From: DATFJC01 sp964528795
GTDB taxonomy: Bacteria > Patescibacteriota > Patescibacteriia > UBA2591 > UBA6264
DNA: 10,310 nt
Direction of reading: 5' to 3'
Assembly: GCA_964528795.1 (NCBI GenBank)
Contig: CAZGUY010000019.1
Span: 1 to 10,310 of the forward strand
Position numbers and translations under genes: made by a program. Shown here piece after piece: positions 1-5,388 of the stretch (its first letter is position 1; every line of letters begins with the position of its first letter). The notes below the pieces were generated by a model. That model saw only the letters and a list, made by a program, of their open reading frames with translations, did no database searches and had not been told where the DNA came from.

Positions 1-2
1 GG

Positions 3-206
3 AAAGATATTAATGAGGTTTTAGAAGATAAGAATGCAAATTATAGTAATAAAAAACTTTTTTATCTTTTAATTATTTTCTTTTCTACATTTTTGGTTGT
101 CTATGTTTTAAAATCAAGCGGTAAATCTCAAAAACCTAAAAAGAAGGGAAAATCTAAAAAAGATAAAAGTGACCAAGTCAATTTTTTAAAGGATCAAGAT
201 AATTAA
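3..206 (+). CDS. C-terminal end of an unidentified single-span membrane protein (5'-truncated)
   Basis: The reading frame is open from the window edge to TAA at 204-206 and gives 67 residues with no start inside the window. What remains is a short polar stretch, one strongly hydrophobic helix (visible residues about 19-36, rich in L, I, F and V), and a lysine-rich tail with K/S/G/P clusters. The positive tail suggests that the C-terminus lies in the cytoplasm or contacts nucleic acid or lipid head groups; that is inference. I do not recognise a family from this fragment. The next gene has its own promoter, so this is probably the last gene of its transcript. No convincing hairpin terminator follows it. 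Confidence 0.7.
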   Translation, partial: KDINEVLEDKNANYSNKKLFYLLIIFFSTFLVVYVLKSSGKSQKPKKKGKSKKDKSDQVNFLKDQDN

Positions 207-214
207 AATTTAAC

Positions 215-242
215 TTGACAAAGTTGAAATATTTGCTACTCT
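215..242 (+). promoter_or_regulatory. Promoter for the nuclease gene: TTGACA plus extended -10
   Basis: A perfect TTGACA lies at 215-220. After 16 bases comes TACTCT (237-242), preceded by TG at 234-235, so the -10 looks like an extended type even though its core is weak. The predicted transcription start is near 249, five bases before the ATG at 254, so the message would be almost leaderless. No Shine-Dalgarno sequence is present. Confidence 0.6.
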
Positions 243-253
243 AAAAATAATTT

Positions 254-1045
254 ATGTCTAAATATTATAATGCAAAAAGGAAAAATAACCTTTACCAATC
301 TGGGGAAAAGTATTCTTTAAGTAGATCAAAGATTGATCTTTACATGGATTGTCCAAGATGCTTTTACTTAGATAGAAAATTAGGTGTTAAAAGACCACCT
401 ATGTATCCTTATGCTCTTAATTCTGCGGTGGATAAGCTTTTAAAAAAAGAATTTGATATAAGAAGAGCAAAGGAGTCAAAACATCCATTAATGGAAGAAT
501 ATGGAGTTGATGCTATTCCAGTTCAAGATGAAAATATGGATGATTATCGTAATAATTTTAAGGGGATTCGTTTTTTTCATAAAAAAACGAATTTAGAAAT
601 ATTTGGAGCTATTGATGATTTATGGAAGAATTCTAATGGAGAATATATTGTAGTTGATTACAAATCTACTAGTAAAAATGAAGAAATAACTAAATTAGAT
701 AAAGACTGGCAAGATTCTTATAAAAGGCAAATGGAAGTTTATCAATGGCTTTTAAAACAAAATGGATATAATGTTTCAGACACTGGTTATTTTGTATATT
801 GTAATGGGGTAACCGACAAAAAGGCTTTTGACGGAAAACTAGAATTTGATATAACCTTAATAGATTATAAAGGAAGCACGGATTGGGTAGAGCCCAAAAT
901 TAAAGAAATTTATAATTGTCTTAATCAAGAAGAAGTGCCCGAGAGTAGCGAGGACTGTGACTATTGCGCTTATAGAAAAGAGGCAAAAAAGGCAATTGAC
1001 AAACAAAAAAGAAAAAATACAAATCAATCTAGATTAAACTTTTAA
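254..1045 (+). CDS. PD-(D/E)XK nuclease, RecB/Cas4/AddB-C-terminal-like, with four candidate metal-cluster cysteines
   Basis: The 263-residue product fits the RecB-like PD-(D/E)XK nucleases that cut single-stranded ends in recombination and repair (family knowledge). The N-terminus has the usual 'S-x-S-x-I-x-x-Y-x-x-C-P' entry (residues 21-34). The metal site appears as G118-A-I-D121, then V-D135-Y-K137, and the Q159-x3-Y163 helix typical of the Cas4/AddB/RecB group. Cysteines pair as C33/C36 and C235/C238, the places where Cas4 and AddB bind an Fe-S cluster. However, the usual third C-terminal cysteine is missing and an extra N-terminal one is present. At 263 residues it is a stand-alone nuclease with no helicase fused. 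The start at 254 is the first ATG and sits just after the promoter. A UvrD-type helicase lies one gene downstream, so the two may act together on DNA ends (inference). No cas genes are nearby, so it should not be called cas4. Confidence 0.85.
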   Translation: MSKYYNAKRKNNLYQSGEKYSLSRSKIDLYMDCPRCFYLDRKLGVKRPPMYPYALNSAVDKLLKKEFDIRRAKESKHPLMEEYGVDAIPVQDENMDDYRNNFKGIRFFHKKTNLEIFGAIDDLWKNSNGEYIVVDYKSTSKNEEITKLDKDWQDSYKRQMEVYQWLLKQNGYNVSDTGYFVYCNGVTDKKAFDGKLEFDITLIDYKGSTDWVEPKIKEIYNCLNQEEVPESSEDCDYCAYRKEAKKAIDKQKRKNTNQSRLNF

Positions 1046-1046
1046 A

Positions 1047-1052
1047 TATAAT
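1047..1052 (+). promoter_or_regulatory. Possible -10 box (TATAAT) for the HAD gene
   Basis: A perfect TATAAT begins one base after the nuclease stop codon. A start near 1059 would give a leader of about 29 bases carrying the strong ribosome site at 1075. No good -35 is seen 16-18 bases upstream; a TTGACA at 996-1001 is 45 bases away, too far to belong to it. In such AT-rich DNA a chance match is possible. Confidence 0.35.
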
Positions 1053-1074
1053 TGATCTTTAATTTTAAACTAAA

Positions 1075-1082
1075 AAGGAGGT
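1075..1082 (+). promoter_or_regulatory. Strong Shine-Dalgarno site AAGGAGGT deciding the start at 1088
   Basis: AAGGAGGT is a full anti-16S match, five bases before ATG 1088. It rules out an upstream in-frame TTG at 1052, which would place this site inside the coding region and add twelve residues. It also disfavours the out-of-frame ATG at 1083, which overlaps the site's edge. Only one other gene in the window (3820) has a comparable site. Confidence 0.85.
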
Positions 1083-1087
1083 ATGTA

Positions 1088-1657
1088 ATGGTTGACATTA
1101 TAGCTTATGATTTTTCTCTATTAGTTAATCAGGTTGGTTTTTCCTATCTGAGACTTGAAGAGTATCCTGCTTCTCATTTTAAGTTAGACCTTAATAGGGA
1201 TGCTCAAAAAAATTATGTTGTGGTTCGATGTGATTGTAAGGATAAATACTTACCTAAGGTATTTAAGTGGTTAAAAGCTAATAACATTGATTATGATAGT
1301 GTGGCACCAAAAGGAGTAGAAGTGCCTAATCGTCATGAAGATGATATTGTTGCAATCGACATGGATGGTACAACCACTAAAGGTGTTTGTTGGGAAGAGA
1401 AAGATTGTGAAAAAGCAAAGCTTACTAGGTTTTCCAAAAAGATTAAGTCATTTTATGACAAATCTTTTGTAGTAATCTGGACGGCTAGAAAAGATAAGCT
1501 TATCCCTGCCACCCTGAAACATTTAAGAGAAAACAATATTCCATTTCATGCAATTTCAACTGAAAAGATGGTAGCTACACTCTATATTGATGACAAGACT
1601 TATAATCCCTATGCTAAGAAAGCCAAACGAGTCGCTCAAAAAATTCTGATGCAATAA
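1088..1657 (+). CDS. HAD-superfamily phosphatase-like protein with a degenerate internal repeat
   Basis: The product has 189 residues. The second half carries the complete HAD catalytic set: D91-M-D93-G-T (nucleophile and general acid), T132 in W-T-A-R, K160 after S-T-E, and D168-D169 in Y-I-D-D. This spacing, with no large cap insert, resembles the compact HAD hydrolases common in phages, including polynucleotide 3'-phosphatase-like ones; the substrate cannot be read from sequence. The first half (about residues 3-75) looks like an older copy of the same fold half. It keeps D8 but has S10 in place of the second aspartate and lacks the G-T, WTAR and DD motifs, so it is probably structural or for substrate binding. 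The gene lies between a nuclease and a helicase, has its own ribosome site and terminator, and uses more CGN arginine (3 of 8) and CTG/CTC leucine (4 of 14) codons than uvrD. That hints at a separate origin. Confidence 0.8.
   Translation: MVDIIAYDFSLLVNQVGFSYLRLEEYPASHFKLDLNRDAQKNYVVVRCDCKDKYLPKVFKWLKANNIDYDSVAPKGVEVPNRHEDDIVAIDMDGTTTKGVCWEEKDCEKAKLTRFSKKIKSFYDKSFVVIWTARKDKLIPATLKHLRENNIPFHAISTEKMVATLYIDDKTYNPYAKKAKRVAQKILMQ
1094..1564 (+). repeat. Protein-level tandem duplication inside the HAD gene
   Basis: Residues about 3-75 and 86-159 align with an offset of 83-84. Matching segments include DIIAYD with DIVAID, KNYVVV with KSFVVI, KDKYLP with KDKLIP, and KWLKANNIDY with KHLRENNIPF. Over the 36 positions from K41 and K125 I count 12 identities plus many conservative changes. 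The DNA copies have diverged, so the event is old. The stretch between the matching blocks is not clearly conserved. Confidence 0.55.
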
Positions 1658-1670
1658 TCCAAAAAAACAA

Positions 1671-1705
1671 AAGGGTCTATGTTTAATACATAGACCTTTC
1701 TTTTT
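1671..1705 (+). terminator. Rho-independent terminator after the HAD gene
   Basis: GGTCTATG (1674-1681) pairs with CATAGACC (1689-1696) around a 7-base loop. The stem is extended by a G-U and two A-U pairs and followed by TTTCTTTTT. It ends 31 bases before the next gene's ATG, so it isolates the HAD transcript from uvrD. Confidence 0.85.
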
Positions 1706-1721
1706 ATTAAAGATTTTAATA

Positions 1722-1730
1722 TGTTATTAT
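1722..1730 (+). promoter_or_regulatory. Extended -10 promoter giving a leaderless uvrD mRNA
   Basis: TG at 1722-1723 and TATTAT at 1725-1730 form an extended -10. No good -35 is present. The first base seven positions downstream of the -10 is 1737, which is the A of the ATG, so the predicted message starts exactly at the start codon. No Shine-Dalgarno site is possible in the six bases available. Confidence 0.6.
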
Positions 1731-1736
1731 AAAAAT

Positions 1737-3743
1737 ATGACTAAAAAAGAAACAAATAAAAACAAAATAAACTATAAAAAAGAATTAAATCCCTCTCAAC
1801 TAAAGGCGGTTAAAACCCTAAAAGGGCCAGTTTTGATTGTGGCTGGGGCTGGTTCCGGCAAAACAAGAACTCTAATTTATAGAGTGGCTAGACTGGTTGA
1901 ATCAGGAGTAGATCCTAAAAGAATATTACTTTTAACTTTTACAAGAAAAGCCTCTAAGGAGATGCTAGAAAGAGCTTCTCAAATTTTGGATAAAAGGTGT
2001 GGTAAGGTTTCAGGGGGTACATTTCACGGTTTTGCAAATAAAATTTTAAGACAATATGCTAATTTAGTTGGTTTTAAAAAGAACTTTACTATAGCTGATA
2101 GAAGTGATTCTCAAGATATTATTGGTCTTTTTAAAACAAAAACTGACTTTAGTAATGACAAAGATGATCGAATTCCTAAAAAAAGCACTATTCAAAGTGT
2201 TTTAAGCAAAAGTGTTAATAAAAATGAAGCAATTGAAGATATTTTAGAACAAGAATATTCTCATTTTGCTAAATATAGTTCTATTTTTGAAAAAATTGCT
2301 ACCAGGTATAAGAATTACAAAATTGAAAGAAATATAATGGATTTTGATGATTTATTGGTTTATTTGAAAAAGTTACTTGAAGAACATGATAAAATTAGAA
2401 AAAAAATATCTCGTTTTTATAAATATATAATGGTTGATGAGTATCAGGATACTAATTTTATTCAAGCTGAGATTATAAAATTATTAAGTGAAGTTCATCA
2501 AAATATTTGTGTAGTAGGGGATGACTCACAAAGTATATATTCTTTTAGAGGAGCCGACTTTAGAAATATTATGGATTTCCCTGATATTTTTCCTAATACT
2601 AAAGTAATAACCTTAGAACAAAATTATAGAAGCACTCAACCGATTTTGAATTTAACTAACAAAATCATAGAACAAGCTGAAGAAAAATTTTCTAAAACCC
2701 TTTTTACTAAAAAGAAAAAAGGCAAAAAGCCTAAGTTTGTAGAACTTTATAATGAAAATCATCAATCTAAATATGTAACAGACAAAATACTTGAATTAAA
2801 AAATGATAAAGATGTATCTTTAAACCAAATAGCAGTTCTTTTTAGAAATGGGTGGCATTCTAATGATTTAGAAGTAGAATTAGCTAAAAGAGATATACCT
2901 TTTCAAAAATACGGCGGATTTAAGTTTGTAGAATCAGCTCATATTAAAGATATTATTGCTTATTTAAGAGTAGTTTATAATAAACTTGATTCAGTAAGTT
3001 GGAATAGGATCTTACTTTTAATAAAAGGAATAGGAAGAAAGACAGCTGATAAATTAATCTATGAAATTGTTGAAAATAAAAAAGGTTTTCAGGGTCTAGT
3101 AAGTAGTCAGTTTAAATCTAGAAAATATAGTAAAGATCTTGCAAAATTAAAAAAAGCTCTATCAAAAGCTAAGGATAAGGATAGTATTTACAAAACCATT
3201 AAAACCATTATAAATTTTTATAAACCTTATTTCAGATCTAAGTATGATGATTACAACAAAAGAATAGATGACTTTGATTCTTTACTTAGTATTAGTAAAA
3301 GATATAAAAGTATGGAAAGTTTTCTGTCTGACTTAACTCTTGACCCTTTAGAATCTCAAGCTAATAAAAATTTAAAAGAAAAAGATGAGGATCAGTTAAC
3401 TCTTTCTACTATTCATTCAGCTAAGGGTTTGGAGTGGCATAGTGTTTTTATAATTTCAGCTGTAGAAGGAATGATACCTTCAAGTTATTCTATTAAAAAT
3501 ATTCAAGACTTAGAAGAAGAAAGAAGGCTTTTTTATGTGGCAACTACTAGAGCTAAAGAAAATCTTTTTATAACAAAACCAGAAATTAGAAGATCAAAGT
3601 TTTTAAAAGCTTCAAGGTTTTTAAAAACAGGTAATATTATAGAAGAACACACTAAGTCTTTGTATTTAGTTGATCAAGAAAAAGATTTTAATGATTTTTC
3701 AGAAGGTTTTGGAGAGGTGGGAGAGGATGATCCATTTTTTTAA
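1737..3743 (+). CDS. uvrD: UvrD/PcrA/Rep-type superfamily 1A 3'-5' DNA helicase
   Basis: The 668-residue product carries every SF1A helicase motif in order: Q motif N18-P-S-Q21; Walker A AGAGSGKT (36-43); Ia T-F-T-R-K-A-S (67-73); GGTFHGF (Ib); Walker B VDEYQD (about 232-238); III GDDSQSIYSFRGA (about 260-273); IV QNYRST (about 295-300); V STIHSAKGLEW (about 555-566); and VI RRLFYVATTRAKE (about 595-608). A G-I-G-R-K-T-A-D helix-hairpin-helix-like piece lies in the 2B region (about 430). Length matches Rep and is slightly shorter than UvrD/PcrA; there is no C-terminal nuclease, so it is not AddA or RecB. The enzyme unwinds DNA with ATP in repair or replication restart. Choosing between uvrD, pcrA and rep needs a phylogeny, so the symbol is a family label. 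Arginines are almost all AGA/AGG (I find two CGN codons). It may work with the nuclease at 254 (inference). Confidence 0.95.
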   Translation: MTKKETNKNKINYKKELNPSQLKAVKTLKGPVLIVAGAGSGKTRTLIYRVARLVESGVDPKRILLLTFTRKASKEMLERASQILDKRCGKVSGGTFHGFANKILRQYANLVGFKKNFTIADRSDSQDIIGLFKTKTDFSNDKDDRIPKKSTIQSVLSKSVNKNEAIEDILEQEYSHFAKYSSIFEKIATRYKNYKIERNIMDFDDLLVYLKKLLEEHDKIRKKISRFYKYIMVDEYQDTNFIQAEIIKLLSEVHQNICVVGDDSQSIYSFRGADFRNIMDFPDIFPNTKVITLEQNYRSTQPILNLTNKIIEQAEEKFSKTLFTKKKKGKKPKFVELYNENHQSKYVTDKILELKNDKDVSLNQIAVLFRNGWHSNDLEVELAKRDIPFQKYGGFKFVESAHIKDIIAYLRVVYNKLDSVSWNRILLLIKGIGRKTADKLIYEIVENKKGFQGLVSSQFKSRKYSKDLAKLKKALSKAKDKDSIYKTIKTIINFYKPYFRSKYDDYNKRIDDFDSLLSISKRYKSMESFLSDLTLDPLESQANKNLKEKDEDQLTLSTIHSAKGLEWHSVFIISAVEGMIPSSYSIKNIQDLEEERRLFYVATTRAKENLFITKPEIRRSKFLKASRFLKTGNIIEEHTKSLYLVDQEKDFNDFSEGFGEVGEDDPFF

Positions 3744-3750
3744 ATTCACC

Positions 3751-3779
3751 TTGACAAAAGCCAATTTTTTTGGTATATT
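3751..3779 (+). promoter_or_regulatory. Near-consensus sigma-70 promoter for the secreted membrane protein
   Basis: TTGACA (3751-3756), 17-base spacer, then TATATT (3774-3779) preceded by TG at 3771-3772. It is one of the two best promoters in the window. The predicted start is about 3786, giving a leader of about 34 bases that ends in a strong ribosome site. High expression is expected (inference). Confidence 0.8.
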
Positions 3780-3807
3780 TTAAATAAGTTGATAATTACA
3801 ATTTAAA

Positions 3808-3814
3808 AAGGAGG
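3808..3814 (+). promoter_or_regulatory. Strong Shine-Dalgarno site AAGGAGG
   Basis: AAGGAGG ends five bases before ATG 3820 and fixes that start. It is one of only two such sites in the window; most genes here have no ribosome site. Confidence 0.85.
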
Positions 3815-3819
3815 ATAAA

Positions 3820-4395
3820 ATGAGAAAAGTATTGATTGTTTTAATGGTTTGTTTGATTAGTTTTAGTTTTGCCCAAGATGGCAAAGATTTATCTGAACAA
3901 AATTACAAAGCAGCCCGGGATAGTGTACGGAAATATAAGCTTAAGGTAAGAAGGTTTTATGATTCTATTCTCGAGGATAAGGTGGTTGAAAAATCAGAAT
4001 TGGATAGTTTACATAATATGGTCCTTAAATATCATCAAAAAGAAAAAGAGATTAAAAAAATGCTTGATTATTTTGACAAACCAATGCCTCGCACTATATC
4101 GCCAAAATTTGAAAAGCTTTATAAGTTGTATTATTCTGTAGGTGGTTGGAGAAGATGGTATGGTAAAGACAGGGCCAAGAGAATGAAAGAAATTATTCGT
4201 ATTTCTAATGATGTTAAGGTTAAAATAAAGCCAACTGCTTATTGGTGCTCAAGAGTAATGTTTGGGATTTTGTTTTTTGTAATAGCACTTTTCGTGGTAG
4301 GATTAATTGTTAGAAAGTTTTTAAATCCGTATTTGAGTTTTTTAACTGCCTTTGCGGTTGCCGCTAGTATTTTAATTCTTTACTTGTTTATATAA
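3820..4395 (+). CDS. Exported protein with signal peptide, charged helical middle and two C-terminal membrane helices
   Basis: I do not recognise this 191-residue protein. It opens with a clear signal sequence (R2-K3, hydrophobic 4-17, S-F-A18 as a likely type I cleavage site). C11 is not in a lipobox. Residues about 20-140 are highly charged and probably helical or coiled-coil (many K, R, E, Y), with a W-R-R-W cluster near residues 112-115. Two hydrophobic helices follow at about 146-164 and 171-191, and the protein ends in the second. The charged part would therefore sit outside the membrane (inference). The gene has a near-consensus promoter, a strong Shine-Dalgarno site and its own terminator, so it is monocistronic and probably well expressed. 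Arginine use includes CGG, CGC and CGT (4 of 13), unlike uvrD. Function unknown. Confidence 0.85.
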   Translation: MRKVLIVLMVCLISFSFAQDGKDLSEQNYKAARDSVRKYKLKVRRFYDSILEDKVVEKSELDSLHNMVLKYHQKEKEIKKMLDYFDKPMPRTISPKFEKLYKLYYSVGGWRRWYGKDRAKRMKEIIRISNDVKVKIKPTAYWCSRVMFGILFFVIALFVVGLIVRKFLNPYLSFLTAFAVAASILILYLFI

Positions 4396-4410
4396 TTCCT
4401 CATTTAAAAT

Positions 4411-4445
4411 AACCAGAAACTTTAATTAGTTTCTGGTTCTTTTTT
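4411..4445. terminator. Perfect 11-bp hairpin terminator between convergent genes, possibly bidirectional
   Basis: 4411-4421 pairs perfectly with 4428-4438 around a 6-base TTAATT loop, followed on the plus strand by CTTTTTT. On the minus strand the stem is followed by ATTTTAAA, a weaker T-tract, so it may also stop the converging transcript whose gene ends at 4463. It is the cleanest terminator in the window. Confidence 0.9.
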
Positions 4446-4462
4446 AATTTATATAATCTCAT

Positions 4463-4939
4463 TTATTTACTTTTTAAAAGAGAATAAAAATAATATATTA
4501 TAATAAATATTCCTATAATTCCTATAATAATCTCTATCGTATTTGAAGATTGTATAGAAAACCATAATATGTTATATTTAGGAGGATGAGGTTCAAATAA
4601 AAATCCTTTATCAATATATTGAAGAACTCTTTCATAAATTAAACTCATTCCTGAAAACAAAGCGCCTATAATTAAAATTAAATATTTTTTAAGAGAAACG
4701 CTTATCAAAAGGGTTCCAAGTAAAGCTCCGATTATTCCAATTAATTCCAGAGTTCTAAAGCTGTGATAATCTAAAAAACCATTACCTTGGTTTAGCTTTG
4801 GAGAAATAATCTTATTGTTAACTTTTCTTGTTTGATTAGCCCAAGTATAGCCTTCAGTAGCTCCTTCTCCAAAACAATAAAGGAAAATAAAAAAGATAAT
4901 TATAATTGATAGAATTATTTTTTTCTTTTTAGAATCCAT
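4463..4939 (-). CDS. Four-helix integral membrane protein of unknown function
   Basis: The 158-residue product is the only minus-strand gene here. Membrane helices lie at about residues 8-24, 64-82, 86-101 and 124-155; the N-terminus carries K4-K7 and should be cytoplasmic. The loop after helix 1 has G-E25-G-A-T-E29-G-Y, and before helix 2 is D-Y-H59-S-F-R62-T-L-E65. Further acidic or basic residues (E103, R104, D110, E136) lie at or in the membrane. These polar residues are the likely functional ones, possibly ion- or metal-binding, but that is a guess. I do not recognise the family. The ATG at 4939 is the first in frame, 45 bases from the divergent start at 4985. No Shine-Dalgarno site is visible. 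It converges on 3820 and shares its terminator. Confidence 0.75.
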   Translation of the reverse strand: MDSKKKKIILSIIIIFFIFLYCFGEGATEGYTWANQTRKVNNKIISPKLNQGNGFLDYHSFRTLELIGIIGALLGTLLISVSLKKYLILIIGALFSGMSLIYERVLQYIDKGFLFEPHPPKYNILWFSIQSSNTIEIIIGIIGIFIIIYYFYSLLKSK

Positions 4940-4965
4940 TTTAAAAAAGTTTAATTTATATTAAT

Positions 4966-4974
4966 ATTATAACA
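4966..4974 (-). promoter_or_regulatory. Extended -10 (TGTTATAAT) for the minus-strand membrane protein
   Basis: Read on the minus strand, the bases spell TG-T-TATAAT, a perfect extended -10. The predicted start is about 4959, about 20 bases before the ATG at 4939. A second possible -10 (TATAAA, 4960-4955) would give a leader of about eight bases. The same bases carry a -10-like match for the divergent plus-strand gene. Confidence 0.55.
4968..4973 (+). promoter_or_regulatory. Putative -10 (TATAAC) for the 4985-trxB pair
   Basis: TATAAC ends 11 bases before ATG 4985, predicting a start near 4980 and a five-base leader. TATTAT at 4965-4970 is an alternative. No good -35 is seen. It overlaps the minus-strand -10, so the two promoters may compete. 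Confidence 0.4.
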
Positions 4975-4984
4975 TAAAAATTTT

Positions 4985-5386
4985 ATGAAAAAAGAAAGTA
5001 TTATTAGGACAATTTATTTGTATCTTTTCTCAATGCTTGGTTTAGTGCTTTTAGTAATTGGTTGTGTTAGGTTTGTTGATATGGGGCTTAAGGCTTTTGT
5101 TTTTACTCAAGCAGATTTAGAGCGAAGGATTAATTATCAAAGACCTCCATCTTATTCTCTTGCTCCAAAAGATTTAGAAGTTGCTAAAGAGTCAGAAGAA
5201 CTTACTGATAAGGAAAAGCAACAAATTAAAAATTTTCTTGAAGACTATGAGAGTTGGCAAGAAAAAAGAAAAGAGGTTGATCCTATTAAATCTCAAAGAC
5301 ATGAAGATAGTGCTACTAATTTAGCTTTGATTTTAGTGGGTTTACCACTTTATCTTTATCATTGGAAAGTAATTCAAAAAAGTTAA
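4985..5386 (+). CDS. Small two-helix membrane protein upstream of trxB
   Basis: The 133-residue product has an N-terminal helix at about residues 10-31 (containing L-G-L-V-L-L-V-I-G), a long hydrophilic part (about 41-112) with a proline-rich R-P-P-S-Y patch and an E/K/D-rich, probably helical stretch, and a C-terminal helix at about 113-127 ending L-Y-L-Y-H-W. The L-Y-x-Y-S start and H-W end resemble uncharacterised two-span proteins I associate with candidate-phylum genomes, but I cannot name a Pfam family with confidence. Its stop is two bases before the trxB ATG, so trxB is probably translated by coupling from this message. No Shine-Dalgarno site precedes it, and the leader is predicted to be only about five bases. 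A link to redox work is only positional. Confidence 0.8.
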   Translation: MKKESIIRTIYLYLFSMLGLVLLVIGCVRFVDMGLKAFVFTQADLERRINYQRPPSYSLAPKDLEVAKESEELTDKEKQQIKNFLEDYESWQEKRKEVDPIKSQRHEDSATNLALILVGLPLYLYHWKVIQKS

Positions 5387-5388
5387 TT

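Noticed and set aside
254..1045. Reading the nuclease as a CRISPR-associated Cas4
   Set aside because: No cas1, cas2, other cas gene or repeat array occurs in the window; the motifs are equally those of other RecB-like nucleases.
1052..1087. Alternative TTG start adding twelve residues to the HAD protein
   Set aside because: It would put the strong AAGGAGGT site inside the coding region; ATG 1088 has ideal spacing to it.
3761..3773. Small CCAA/TTGG hairpin as a uvrD terminator
   Set aside because: Only four pairs, and it is the spacer of the 3751 promoter; chance match in a T-rich spacer.
3959..4141. 60-residue plus-strand open frame
   Set aside because: Lies wholly inside the exported-protein gene in another frame, with no ribosome site or recognisable protein features.
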